DNA of 64,000 nucleotides, taken from assembly GCF_022288725.1 (NCBI RefSeq), contig NZ_JAKNTA010000002.1, positions 470,404 to 534,403 on the forward strand, read 5' to 3'. Within the stretch, counting starts at the first letter, position 1. Every line of letters begins with the position of its first letter. The DNA comes from Kitasatospora sp. A2-31. GTDB taxonomy: Bacteria; Actinomycetota; Actinomycetes; Streptomycetales; Streptomycetaceae. Made by a program: the position numbers and the translations under genes. Shown here piece after piece: positions 50,717 through 59,827 of the stretch. The notes beneath the pieces are model-generated. The model saw only the letters and a program-made list of their open reading frames with translations, was not told the origin of the DNA and did not search any database.

Positions 50717-51221
50717 CGTCTCGCTTCCGCGTCGGGCACGGCGCCGGACGGCCGCGGCGGGGCGGTGGCCCGGCGGCCCGCACCGCCAGCCTCCCCGCCC
50801 ACGGGCCGCCCCGCACGCGCTGCTGGGCCGACCGACGCCGCGGTCGATGCCGTCGAGGACGGCCGACCGACGCCCGGCCCGCGGGACGCCGACCGGGCGT
50901 CGGTCGGCCCGAGCGAGCCCCGCAGGGCCCGAAGGCGGCCCGCCACTGCCTCCTGTCCCTCCCGGTGGCCCGCTCGGCGCGCCGCTCGGTGATCTCCCGG
51001 CGTACCGCGCCGATCAGGTACGCGTGGTTCCGCTCGGATCGCCGGAACGGCCGAGACGGCCCGGGGTGCTGGAGGAGGGCTTCGCGCGCCCCGCTCCGCC
51101 GCTCGGACTACCACAAGTTCGTCACAAGAGCGTCGTGCACCTCCCTTTGGCGAACACGTCCCTGGAAGCATCGTTGCCGGGCGTCGGGGAGGTGCCCGGG
51201 GACGTGATCGAGGGGGTTGCG
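50717..51221. other. Intergenic with strong inverted repeat
   Basis: About 500 bp between divergent genes. The main feature is a perfect 17-bp inverted repeat (50861-50877 and 50893-50909). No supported small gene was found on either strand. Confidence 0.5.
50861..50909. repeat. 17-bp perfect inverted repeat
   Basis: Arms GGCCGACCGACGCCCGG and CCGGGCGTCGGTCGGCC separated by 15 bp. It could be a bidirectional terminator, a regulator site or a recombination remnant. Confidence 0.75.
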
Positions 51222-51920
51222 ATGAACGCGCCGATCAAGGACGCGAGGCCGCCCGGCGGATTCCGCCGGATCGCCGGACCGGTCGCCCGCGTGCTGATCC
51301 AAGCCGTGTTCCTGCTGGCCGGACTGGCCACCACCGTGCTCGGTTTCACCTGGTTCGTCGAGGGCTACGACGTGGTCGGTGCCTACCGCCACGCCCCGGT
51401 GTGCGGCACGGCGGCGGCCACGCCCGGCACGGACTGCCTCCTGCACGAGACCGGCAAGGTGACGGCGCGGTTCGTCCACCGCGGCGAGGAGGACAGCTAC
51501 GAGCTGACCGTGGCACGTGAGACGGCCCCGGAGCGCGACCACTCGGTCGGCAAGGCCTTCTACGACGCCGCGCAGGTCGGTGTGGACGTGGATCTGTCGG
51601 TCTTCCGGGGGCGGGTGGTCGAACTCTCCTACCGGGGCCACCGCGCCGAGGACATGATCACTCCGTGGCTGACCGCCTTCAAGGTGGCCCTGCTGGCGGG
51701 CCTGGGCTCGGCCCTCACCGCCCAGGGCGCGGCCTGGTGGCGTTCCGGGCTGCAGGCGCTTCCCTTCGGCATCGCCGTCTTCGTCGTCTTCTCCGCGTTC
51801 TTCGTCGCCCTCCTCCTCATGTCGGCGCAGTGGCCGCTCGCCGTCACCCTGGGCGTCCCGGCCCTCGGCTGGCTCGTCCTGACCGCCGGGAGCGCGGCGG
51901 GCGCGATGGGCGAGGACTGA
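51222..51920 (+). CDS. Membrane protein with extracytoplasmic domain
   Basis: A 232-residue protein. An N-terminal helix (VLIQAVFLLAGLATTVLGFTW), an extracytoplasmic domain of about 100 residues with two Cys (APVCGTAA and TDCLLHE) likely paired, then three C-terminal helices (LTAFKVALLAGLGSALTAQG, LPFGIAVFVVFSAFFVALLLM, AVTLGVPALGWLVLTAG). The ATG follows GAGGGGG. Architecture resembles other orphan actinobacterial membrane proteins, including the 2109 gene here. Function unknown. Confidence 0.7.
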   Translation: MNAPIKDARPPGGFRRIAGPVARVLIQAVFLLAGLATTVLGFTWFVEGYDVVGAYRHAPVCGTAAATPGTDCLLHETGKVTARFVHRGEEDSYELTVARETAPERDHSVGKAFYDAAQVGVDVDLSVFRGRVVELSYRGHRAEDMITPWLTAFKVALLAGLGSALTAQGAAWWRSGLQALPFGIAVFVVFSAFFVALLLMSAQWPLAVTLGVPALGWLVLTAGSAAGAMGED

Positions 51921-52172
51921 CGCACGGGGCCCGGACCGCGCCGGGGGCGCCGCCGACCGGACCGCCCGCGTGGTTTCCGCGGGCGGTCCCGGTGTTCCGG
52001 CGGCCGGGTCGGGGGGCCTGTTCGACCCGCAGCGGACCCGCCCGGTCCCGGAGCCTGCCGGCCCGCCGCTGACCGCCGCGCGTACTCCCGCACCTGGCAG
52101 GACGCGGTCGCGGTGCCGCGCGAACCCCGAACCGGCCGGCCCCGGGCTCGTCCCGCCCGCAGCGGTCCTGCC

Positions 52173-52700
52173 CTACGCCGTGGCCGCCTCCGCGGCCGGC
52201 GCCGAGCGGGCGCCCGGGACCGCCCGGAGGTGGTCGGCGGCCTCGGCCGCGGTGCAGGAGGACGCGAAGGTGAACGCGCGGGGGGAGGGGCCGTGCGCCC
52301 GCAGGTCCGCCAGACGGTCCATGGCCTCGTCCAGGCTCGGACGGTGGCCGGCGGGGATCCACCAGAGGACCATGTGGGCCTCGACGTGCCGGGCGAACCA
52401 TTCGCGGCGCCGCCGCAGCGCCTCCAGGTGGCCGCTGCGGTAGGCGAAGTCCCACAGGGCCTCCTGGGTCTCCCAGACCGACATGTTGACGATGACGTCC
52501 TCGCCCGCCGGACGCAGGCCGGTGGCGTCGCCGGCCCCGTCCTCCACGAGGCGCCAGACGAAGCCCGGGGCGGCGTCCGCTGCGGCGTTGACCGGGGCGA
52601 GCAGCTCGACGAACGACGCGATGCGGGGGTCGTCCATGGGGTGGAGGAGCGTGGCGACGTTGAGTTGGGCGAGGTGGAAGGCGTGCGGGGACGAGGTCAT
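52173..52700 (-). CDS. DUF3291 monooxygenase-like protein
   Basis: A 175-residue soluble protein of the dimeric alpha-beta barrel type: FHLAQLNVATLLHPMDDPRI, ELLAPVNAAADAAPGFVWRL, then VNMSVWETQEALWDFAYRSGH and VLWWIPAGHRPSLDEAMDRL. DUF3291 proteins resemble antibiotic-biosynthesis monooxygenase folds but are uncharacterised. GGGATG provides a possible ribosome site before the ATG. It follows, on the same strand, the HTH regulator at 52748, with an AT-rich gap between them that could hold a regulated promoter. Confidence 0.8.
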   Translation of the reverse strand: MTSSPHAFHLAQLNVATLLHPMDDPRIASFVELLAPVNAAADAAPGFVWRLVEDGAGDATGLRPAGEDVIVNMSVWETQEALWDFAYRSGHLEALRRRREWFARHVEAHMVLWWIPAGHRPSLDEAMDRLADLRAHGPSPRAFTFASSCTAAEAADHLRAVPGARSAPAAEAATA

Positions 52701-52747
52701 GGCGTCATCCCAGCACGGCCCGTGTTCTATGTCAATCAATATGGTTT

Positions 52748-53464
52748 TTAGAAGCTCCCCGGAGAAGCCTCGACGATCACGCAGCACTCTCCCGGCCGGG
52801 CGTCCATACGGGCGCGGACCGGGCCGTCCGTGCCGAGCAACCCCTCCAGCAGGGCGAGGTTCATGCCGCACACGAGCGGCGGGAAGCGCTCGGCGACGAC
52901 GTGGAACGGGCAGTTGCGCATCCGGACGACGTGCGCGGCCGCCCGGCGCGCCCCCTCTGCCGTCGCCCCGGGGTCTTCGGCGTCCTCGGCGCCTTCGACG
53001 GCCTCCAGGTACGGTTCGTAGCCGCGGGCGGCCAGCAGCTCCATCGCCCCGTCGAGGTCGGCGCAGGGTGCTGCGGACCCGCGCAGCGCCTCGCCCCGGC
53101 GCCGCGCGGCCGTGCACAGCCCGACGTCCAGTCCGGCCTGCTCGGCGGCCTCGGCGAGCAGCTCGGCGGCGGTGCGGTAGTCGCGGGCGGGCAGGGACAC
53201 CGACCGCTCGGCCCGTGACCGCGCGTACACCTTGGCGGGGCGGCCCGCCCCCGGGCCCGAACGACCCGTCAGCCGGCGGCTGGCGACGTCCAGCAGCCCG
53301 GCCTCGGCCAGCCTGTCCAGATGGTGCGCGGCAAGCGTGCGGGCCACACCCGTCGCCTCGGCGGCCTCGTTGCGGCTGACCTCGCGGGCCTGCGCCGCCA
53401 CGTACTCGTACAGGCGGCGCCGCACCGGATCCTGCAGCACCGCGATCGCGTCGATGTCCTCCAT
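52748..53464 (-). CDS. SufR-like helix-turn-helix regulator
   Basis: A 238-residue regulator. Residues 1-70 form a winged HTH (VLQDPVRRRLYEYVAAQARE, EATGVART and HHLDRLAEAGLL). The C-terminal half holds Cys-rich segments MRNCPFHVV, LVCGMNLALLEGLLG and PGECCVIVEAS, spaced as in SufR-type iron-sulfur sensors. It therefore may sense Fe-S or redox state. TAGAAT lies six bases before the ATG, so it is likely leaderless. The adjacent DUF3291 gene is a possible target. Confidence 0.8.
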   Translation of the reverse strand: MEDIDAIAVLQDPVRRRLYEYVAAQAREVSRNEAAEATGVARTLAAHHLDRLAEAGLLDVASRRLTGRSGPGAGRPAKVYARSRAERSVSLPARDYRTAAELLAEAAEQAGLDVGLCTAARRRGEALRGSAAPCADLDGAMELLAARGYEPYLEAVEGAEDAEDPGATAEGARRAAAHVVRMRNCPFHVVAERFPPLVCGMNLALLEGLLGTDGPVRARMDARPGECCVIVEASPGSF

Positions 53465-53621
53465 CGGGCCATTCTAGGAACAACGCAGGTTGGAGATAGA
53501 AGCCGGCTCCGGTCGCCGTGCGCGCTCCGGCCCCGGTCGGCGCGAGGTTCGGATTTCCGAACCCCCGGGCCGGGGGCCTGCACGATCGAATCCCGCTCCG
53601 CCCGTGTCCAGGATGAAGGAC

Positions 53622-54440
53622 ATGGCTGAAACGACGACGACCACGACAACCGGATGGACCACGACCACCCCGGCCGCGGGGGCCGTGCCGGCGCGGGCCG
53701 CCGGCCTGCACCGCGACCACGGCCGCGGCGCCAACGCCGTCCACGCGCTGCGCGGGGTGTCGGTGGCGTTCGCGGCCGGCACCTTCACCGCGGTGATGGG
53801 GCCCTCCGGCTCCGGCAAGACGACCCTGCTGCACTGCCTCGCCGGCCTGGACCGCCCCACCCGCGGCAGCGTCCACTGGGGCGACACCGAGATCTCGCGA
53901 CTGCCCGAACGCCGACTGGCGCCGCTGCGCCGCCGGCGCATCGGCTTCGTCTTCCAGAGCTTCAACCTGATGCCGGGGATGACCGTCGCGCAGAACGTCG
54001 AGCTGCCGCTCCGGCTGGCCGGCTCCCGCCCGGAGCGTGGTGCGGTCCGTACGGCGCTCGCCGCGGTCGGACTCGCCGGGCGTGAACGGCGCCGCCCGGC
54101 GGAGCTCTCCGGCGGCCAGCAGCAGCGGGTCGCGATCGCCCGTGCGCTGGTCGCCCGGCCGGACGTCCTGTTCGCGGACGAGCCCACCGGCGCCCTGGAC
54201 CGAGCCACGGGGCACGAGGTGCTCGCCCTCCTGCGCACCGGGGTCGACCGCGACGGGCAGACCTGCGTCATGGTCACCCACGACCCCGTCGCGGCGGGGT
54301 ACGCGGACCGCGTCCTGCTGCTGGCGGACGGGCTGCTGGTGGAGGAGCTGGAGCGGCCGACGGCGGCGCTGGTCGCGGAGCGGCTCGGCCGGCTGGGCCC
54401 GACCGGCGGACCGTGCCCGGCGAGCCGGCCGGAGGTGTGA
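53622..54440 (+). CDS. ABC transporter ATPase (MacB/LolD type)
   Basis: A 272-residue ATPase. After a Thr-rich N-terminus, Walker A is MGPSGSGKTTLLHCLAGLD, Q-loop FVFQSFNLMPGMTV, signature ELSGGQQQRVAIARAL, Walker B VLFADEPTGALD and H-loop VMVTHDP. GADRAT-type D-loop and the short length place it with MacB/LolD/FtsE-like exporters, which pair with an FtsX-type permease. The ATG at 53622 is chosen over one three codons earlier for spacing to AGGA. Its stop overlaps the permease start (GTGA). Confidence 0.92.
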   Translation: MAETTTTTTTGWTTTTPAAGAVPARAAGLHRDHGRGANAVHALRGVSVAFAAGTFTAVMGPSGSGKTTLLHCLAGLDRPTRGSVHWGDTEISRLPERRLAPLRRRRIGFVFQSFNLMPGMTVAQNVELPLRLAGSRPERGAVRTALAAVGLAGRERRRPAELSGGQQQRVAIARALVARPDVLFADEPTGALDRATGHEVLALLRTGVDRDGQTCVMVTHDPVAAGYADRVLLLADGLLVEELERPTAALVAERLGRLGPTGGPCPASRPEV

Positions 54441-55864
54441 GCACCGTGCTGACGATCCCCGCCGTCGCCCTCGGCCAGCTGCGCCGCCGCCCCGCGGCGT
54501 TCGCCGGGCTCGCGGCCGCGCAGCTGCTCGCCCTCGCCACCGTCACCCTGTTCGGATCGCTCCTCGCCGCCGATCTCACCGCCCCGGCGGGGACGCCCCG
54601 GGCCGCCACCGGTCCGGGTGTGACGATCATCGCGGTCGGATTCGGCGAGATCGCCGTCCTGGTCGCCTTCTTCGTGGTGGTCAACGCGCTGGGCTTCGCC
54701 CTGCGCCAGCAGCACCGCGAGTTGGCACTGCTGCGCGCCGCCGCCGCCACGCCCCGGCAGATCCGGCGGCTGGTGCGCGGCGAGGTACTGGCGACCACCC
54801 TGCTGGTCGCCCCGCCCGGCTGGGCGCTCGGGCACCTGGCCGCCGAGCGCTTCCTCACCGCACTGCAGCGGCGCGACATGGCCGCGCCCGCCCTCACGGT
54901 GCCCGGCTCGCCGCTGCCCGCGCTCGCCGCCCTCGCGGCGGCCCTGCTGGTCGGCCTGGCCGCGTCCGCCGTCGGAGCCCGGCGGATCACCCGGCCCGCC
55001 CCGGCCGCCGCCCTCACCGTGAGCTCCGCCGAGCCGGGCCGGACGGGCGTGGCACGCCTGTTCGCCGGCGTGGCCGTCCTGGCCGGGGGCGGCCTGCTGC
55101 TACGACTCGCCGCGACCCGACCCGCCGCCCAGCTGGACAAGGCCGGGCAGGCGGCGCTGCTCGGCACACTGGTGCTGCTGGTCGCCCTCGCGCTGCTCGG
55201 CCCGCTCGCGGCCCGGCTCCTCGTCGCCGGACTCGGCGCGCCGCTCCGGACGGCCGCGCCGCGCACCGGCTGGTTGGCCGACGCCAACCTGCGCGGCCAC
55301 GCCCACCGGCTGGCCGCTGCGGTGGTGCCGGTGGCGCTGCTGACCGGGCTGTCCGGCACCATGACGATCATGACGACGACCGCCGAACGCGCCGCCGAGC
55401 GCGCCACCGCACACGCCGCGGAGCTCGCCAACGGTCCCGCGGCCTCCAGCGTGACGTCCGCCAGCGACGTCTGGCTGCGCCAGGCCGAACTGGCCATGCT
55501 GGTGTGCTTCGCCGCCGTCGCCACGGTCAACACCCTGGTGGCCCTGACCGTCGACCGGCGCCGCGAGTTCGCGCTGCTGCGGCTGGCCGGGGCGACCCGG
55601 CGCCGGCTGCTGGCCGTGCTCGGCGTCGAGGCGGTGCTGACCGCGGTGGTCGGGGTGCTGCTGGGTGCGGGCGTCGCCGCCGCGGCCTCGGCCGCCTTCA
55701 GCGCGGCGGTCATCGGCACCGCCGTGCCGGCGATTCCGGCGGCAGCCTGCGGCTGGATCGCCGCCGGGGCGCTCGTGCTCACCCTGCCCGGGATCCTCCT
55801 CCCCGCCCTCTGGGCGACCACCGGCCCCGCGGCGTCCCTGGTGGCAGGGGGCGGGCGTGACTGA
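54437..55864 (+). CDS. FtsX/MacB-type ABC transporter permease
   Basis: A 475-residue permease with two FtsX domains separated by a short loop, in an eight-helix layout. The first includes VAFFVVVNALGFALRQQHRELALLRAAAATPRQIRRLV, starting near residue 75; the second VALTVDRRREFALLRLAGATRRRLLAVLGVE near residue 370, the mirror-image conserved motif. It lacks the large extracytoplasmic domain of MacB, which fits the actinobacterial peptide- or bacitracin-type exporters. The GTG overlaps the ATPase stop; CCGGAGG serves as ribosome site. Confidence 0.9.
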   Translation: MSTVLTIPAVALGQLRRRPAAFAGLAAAQLLALATVTLFGSLLAADLTAPAGTPRAATGPGVTIIAVGFGEIAVLVAFFVVVNALGFALRQQHRELALLRAAAATPRQIRRLVRGEVLATTLLVAPPGWALGHLAAERFLTALQRRDMAAPALTVPGSPLPALAALAAALLVGLAASAVGARRITRPAPAAALTVSSAEPGRTGVARLFAGVAVLAGGGLLLRLAATRPAAQLDKAGQAALLGTLVLLVALALLGPLAARLLVAGLGAPLRTAAPRTGWLADANLRGHAHRLAAAVVPVALLTGLSGTMTIMTTTAERAAERATAHAAELANGPAASSVTSASDVWLRQAELAMLVCFAAVATVNTLVALTVDRRREFALLRLAGATRRRLLAVLGVEAVLTAVVGVLLGAGVAAAASAAFSAAVIGTAVPAIPAAACGWIAAGALVLTLPGILLPALWATTGPAASLVAGGGRD

Positions 55865-57191
55865 CCGGCACCTGCCGGCGGGCGTCGACCCCGCGGCGCC
55901 GACGCCCGCGCGGCCGTACTTCTCCGTCCGCGGCGGCGAGCTGCTGTTCGCCGTCGCGGGCCTCCCGCTGGCCCTGGCCGGCGGCCTCTACGCCCTCGCG
56001 GTCCTGTACGCCGGCACGCTGCTCTCCCTCACCGTCCTCGGACTGCCGTTCCTCGCCGCGGGCCTCACGGCCGCGCGCGGTCTCGGCGGGCTGCACCGAC
56101 GGCTGACGACCCGACTGCTCGGAGTCGTCGTCGAGCCGCCCCGCCCGCGGCACCGGCCGCCCGGCGTACCCGCCCGCCTGCGTGCGGCCCTGGGCGACAC
56201 GGTGGCCTGGCGCTCCCTGCTCTACCTGCTGCTGCGCCTGCCGCTCGCCATGCTGGGCTTCGCCGCCGCCCTCCTGCTGCCGCTCGGCTGCTGCTGGCTG
56301 CTCGGCTTCCCGCTCTGGGCCCGGTTGCTGGAGCCGGGCCGGTCCGCCGACCGGCTGGACGTCGTCGCCGTCCTGCTGGGTGCCGCGCTGGCCGCCGCCG
56401 TCCCCGGCGCGATCCGCGCGGCGAGCGCGGCCGAGCGCAGCCTGGCCCGCGGGCTGCTCGGCCCGGCCCGCACCGAGCAACGGGTCACCCAGCTGGAACG
56501 CGCCCGCGCCACACTCTCCGCCGCCAACACCGACCGGCTCCGCCGCCTGGAACGGGACCTCCACGACGGCACGCAGGCCCGGCTGGTGGCCCTCGCCATC
56601 ACGCTCTCCCTGGCCGACGACGCCCTCGACCCCCCGGCCGCGGCCACCCTCGACGCCGACCGGCTGCGCACCCTGCTCGACCGCGCCCGCGCCCAGACCG
56701 ACGAGACCATCGGCGAACTGCGCCGCCTCACCAGGGGCATCCACCCGGTCGCGCTCGACGGCGGCCTCGCCCAGGCGCTGCCCGGCCTCGCCGAGACCGC
56801 CCCGGTACCGGTCGCCGTCCGCCTCGACCTGCGCGAACGGCCGGACCCGGTGGTCGAGGAGGCCGTCTACTTCTGCGCCGCCGAGCTGCTCACCAACGTC
56901 GCCAAGCACAGCGGGGCCCGCGCCGCCGAGCTGACGGTGACCGCCGCGTCGGGGCGGCTGCGGCTCACGGTCCGCGACGACGGACGCGGCGGCGCCGCCA
57001 CGGGCGCCGCACCGGGCGCCGCCGACGCCGCCCGCGGCCCGCACGGCGGAGCCGCCCGCGCCGGAGGGGACGGCGGAACCGGCCTCGCCGGCCTGCGCGA
57101 ACGGCTGACCGCCGTCGACGGCTCCCTGCACATCGCAAGCCCGCCGGGCGGGCCCACCGTGATCACCGCCGAACTGCCGCTCTCGCTCTGA
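55857..57191 (+). CDS. NarL-type sensor histidine kinase
   Basis: A 444-residue membrane sensor. Four helices lie at about residues 28-180 with no large external domain, as in intramembrane-sensing kinases. The HisKA_3 domain has LRRLERDLHDGTQARLVALA with the phosphorylated His236, and the HATPase domain includes EAVYFCAAELLTNVAKHSGA and LTVRDDGRGG, with an inserted Gly/Ala-rich loop before GGTGLAGLRERL. It overlaps the permease by eight bases, so the ABC pair and kinase form an operon, a pattern typical of antimicrobial-peptide sensing. Its partner regulator is convergent downstream. Confidence 0.9.
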   Translation: MTDRHLPAGVDPAAPTPARPYFSVRGGELLFAVAGLPLALAGGLYALAVLYAGTLLSLTVLGLPFLAAGLTAARGLGGLHRRLTTRLLGVVVEPPRPRHRPPGVPARLRAALGDTVAWRSLLYLLLRLPLAMLGFAAALLLPLGCCWLLGFPLWARLLEPGRSADRLDVVAVLLGAALAAAVPGAIRAASAAERSLARGLLGPARTEQRVTQLERARATLSAANTDRLRRLERDLHDGTQARLVALAITLSLADDALDPPAAATLDADRLRTLLDRARAQTDETIGELRRLTRGIHPVALDGGLAQALPGLAETAPVPVAVRLDLRERPDPVVEEAVYFCAAELLTNVAKHSGARAAELTVTAASGRLRLTVRDDGRGGAATGAAPGAADAARGPHGGAARAGGDGGTGLAGLRERLTAVDGSLHIASPPGGPTVITAELPLSL

Positions 57192-57198
57192 GACCGCC

Positions 57199-57864
57199 TC
57201 AGCTCCGGGTCTCGGCCAGGTAGGCGAGCACCGCCTTCACCCGGCGGTTGTCCCCGCCGTCCGCCGCCAGGTCGAACTTGGTGAAGACGGCGGCGACGTG
57301 CTTCTCCACCGCCCGTTCCGACACCACCAGGCGGCCGGCGATGGCCCGGTTGGAGTGCCCCTGCGCCATCAGCTCCAGCACCTCGCGCTCCCGCGGGGTG
57401 AGCGCGTCCACCCGGCTGCGCCGGCCACCGCCCATCAACCCGGTGACCACCTCCGGATCCAGCGCGGTCCCGCCCGCCGCCACCCGGCGCAGCGCCTCCA
57501 CGAACTCCGAGGTGCGGGCCACCCGTTCCTTCAGCAGGTACCCGACGCCCGCCGCGCCGCCGGCCAGCAGCCGAGTCGCCCAGACGGTCTCGACGTACTG
57601 GGAGAACACCAGGATGCCGACCTGCGGCGCGGTGGAGCGCAGCTCGACGGCGGCGCGGATGCCCTCGTCCGTGTGGGTGGGCGGCATCCGGATGTCGACC
57701 ACGGCCACGTCGGGTCGTGTCTCGCCGACCGCGGCCAGCAGCTCGGGGGCCGTGCCGCAGGTCGCCACGACGGTGCAGCCGCGGGCGGTGAGCAGCTCGA
57801 CCAGGCCGTCCCGGAGGATCACGGAGTCCTCGGCCAGGACGACGCGCAGAGGAGAATCGATCAT
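57199..57864 (-). CDS. NarL/LuxR-type response regulator
   Basis: A 221-residue regulator. The receiver domain spans 1-125, with the acidic pair in VVLAEDSVILRDGL, phospho-acceptor Asp57 in VAVVDIRMPPTHTDEG, and conserved Lys in YLLKERV. The C-terminal LuxR HTH is LTPREREVLELMAQGHSNRA, then IAGRLVVSERAVEKHVAAVF. It ends eight bases from the kinase stop in convergent orientation, unusual for such pairs, which are normally in one operon. No Shine-Dalgarno is visible; AATAAT lies six bases upstream, suggesting its own leaderless promoter. Confidence 0.9.
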   Translation of the reverse strand: MIDSPLRVVLAEDSVILRDGLVELLTARGCTVVATCGTAPELLAAVGETRPDVAVVDIRMPPTHTDEGIRAAVELRSTAPQVGILVFSQYVETVWATRLLAGGAAGVGYLLKERVARTSEFVEALRRVAAGGTALDPEVVTGLMGGGRRSRVDALTPREREVLELMAQGHSNRAIAGRLVVSERAVEKHVAAVFTKFDLAADGGDNRRVKAVLAYLAETRS

Positions 57865-58020
57865 GCACTCATTATTCGGGGGAGGGATCCCGTGTACCGC
57901 GGAGGCCGCCGCGCCGTCCACCGCGGAGGCTCGGAGCCCTGCCGCCTCGCCTCCGATGCGCCGGTGAGTCCGCTCCGTCCGGTCTGGTGAGCGGCCGGGG
58001 GCCGCCGGTGCTGCGGGGCG

Positions 58021-59646
58021 TCACCGGAGCGGCAGGGTCAGCTCGGACGGGTCCGCCGGGGTGGAGGTGAAGGTCACGGTGCTGCCGAGGGGGGTGGTGG
58101 TGCCGTAGAGGGCGTCGCGGGTGCCGAGGACCAGGGCGAGGTGGTGCCCGGCCGGGACGTCGTAGGCGGTGGCGAAGAGGGTGACGTCGAGTGGGAACGG
58201 CACACCCGGGGTGCGGCCGGTCCAGCTCTGCGGGCCGTGGGAGATCAGCCGGCCGACGCCGAGGGCGTCCACGTCGTACAGGTAGGCGACCGCGGTGCCG
58301 TTGGGGCCGGAGGCGGTGACCGAGGTGTGCAGCCGGGCGGCGCCCCGAACCGAGAGGCCCTGGAGGTACGGCTGGGACTGCCAGACGCCGGCGGCCGGGC
58401 GGGCGAGCAGTGGGACGAGAACGGTCGGCGGCTGGTGCAGGGCCTGGTCGACCGCGCCGGACAGCAGGGTGACCCCGCCGTTCGCCCCGGACGGCAGGCC
58501 ACCGAGCACGGTCCTGCGCCATTCGCCGGCGGCCGGGCCACCGAGGGCGTCGGCGCCGACGGTCACGTGGTCGGTGCGGGTGGCGACGGACTGCCAGTCC
58601 GGGTGGCTCTCGTGGCGGCCGGTGGGCCGGACCTCCAGGTCGACCGGCCGGCGCCGGTCCGCCGGGGCTGCCCTGAGGTGCTGGTCGAGCCAGGAACGGG
58701 CGCTGTCCCAGGCCGCGTTCGGGAGGCCGAGCAGACCGGTGAACTCCTGGCTCGCGTGGTCGCCCGGGCGCAGCTCCAGACGCTTGGGCACGGTCAGCCG
58801 CTCGTAGAAGTCGGTGATCTGGCCGGGGTTGAAGAAGCCGTCGCCCCAGGCGTTGGCCAGCAGGACGGCGGTGCCGTTGGCGTTGATCCGGTCCAGGTAG
58901 CGCGCCGGGGAACGGGTGTCGGCCCAGCGGATGATCCGGGGCAGGTCGCGGTTGGCGAAGAGGTCGTCCAGCACCTGGGCGAACTCGGGACTCCTGCGGC
59001 CGGTCGGGGCCTGGATCCCGGCGAGGACGGCGGCCGCCTGCAGGTGCCGGGTCTGCCCGCTGTACAGCGAGTCGGTCAGGTCGGCCCAGCCGCTCAGCGA
59101 GGCGACGGCCTTGATCCGGGGATCGAAGGCGGCACCGAGCAGGGTGAGTCCGCCGCCGAGGGAGAGGCCGACCATGCCGACGCGCTGCGGGTCGGCGGGC
59201 GTCCGGGCGAGGGCCCAGTCGATCACGGCGGAGATGTCGGCCACGTCCTCGGGCCCGGCCACGTCGACCTCGCCGCCGGAGGCCCAGAAGCCGCGCACGG
59301 TGTAGGTGACGACGACGTACCCGTCCTCGGCGAGTGCGCGGCCCTGGGCGATGTACTCCAGGTCGTTCTGCCCCCAGCTGGCGGGCTGCACCACCAGCGG
59401 GTAGCGCCCCTGCGGGTCGGCGCCCGGGGTGCCGGGGGACGGGGTGAAGACGTCGGCCTTCAGGACGACGCCGTCCTTCGCCGGGATGTCCGCCAACCGG
59501 AACCCCGCGACGCCGTGCGCGGACAGCGCCGGTCCCGCCGGCGCGGCGGCCGCCGGCTGCGCAGCGGCCCCCGCGCCGAGGGCGACCACCGCGGCGAGCA
59601 CCATGCTCGCCGCCCGCTGTGCGCTGCTCCGCCTGGATCGTTCCAT
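58021..59646 (-). CDS. Secreted X-Pro dipeptidyl-peptidase/CocE-type hydrolase
   Basis: A 541-residue exported alpha/beta hydrolase. Residues 1-36 are a signal peptide (AASMVLAAVVALGAGAAAQP then AAAAP). The S15 domain includes the nucleophile Ser in VGMVGLSLGGGLTLLGAAFDPR and a later acid/His segment in RPGDHASQEF. The C-terminal ~190 residues form the jelly-roll domain found in PepX and CocE. GGGGAGC lies before the ATG at 59646; an upstream ATG is less likely. Family members cleave X-Pro dipeptides or esters outside the cell. Confidence 0.85.
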   Translation of the reverse strand: MERSRRSSAQRAASMVLAAVVALGAGAAAQPAAAAPAGPALSAHGVAGFRLADIPAKDGVVLKADVFTPSPGTPGADPQGRYPLVVQPASWGQNDLEYIAQGRALAEDGYVVVTYTVRGFWASGGEVDVAGPEDVADISAVIDWALARTPADPQRVGMVGLSLGGGLTLLGAAFDPRIKAVASLSGWADLTDSLYSGQTRHLQAAAVLAGIQAPTGRRSPEFAQVLDDLFANRDLPRIIRWADTRSPARYLDRINANGTAVLLANAWGDGFFNPGQITDFYERLTVPKRLELRPGDHASQEFTGLLGLPNAAWDSARSWLDQHLRAAPADRRRPVDLEVRPTGRHESHPDWQSVATRTDHVTVGADALGGPAAGEWRRTVLGGLPSGANGGVTLLSGAVDQALHQPPTVLVPLLARPAAGVWQSQPYLQGLSVRGAARLHTSVTASGPNGTAVAYLYDVDALGVGRLISHGPQSWTGRTPGVPFPLDVTLFATAYDVPAGHHLALVLGTRDALYGTTTPLGSTVTFTSTPADPSELTLPLR

Positions 59647-59827
59647 CGTTGCTCCCCTGCGTTCGGACGGCACGGCGTCCGGACGACGTGACTCCCTGAT
59701 CGCTTGCTGCGGGATCGTAGCGATCTGACGAGTCTTCAGGGGAGGTGTCGACCAGCCGAATTACTGGCCGGTAATGGGTGTGGAGGGTGCGCGTCCCCGG
59801 TGGTCGGCCTGGCCGGAGAGCGGCCGC

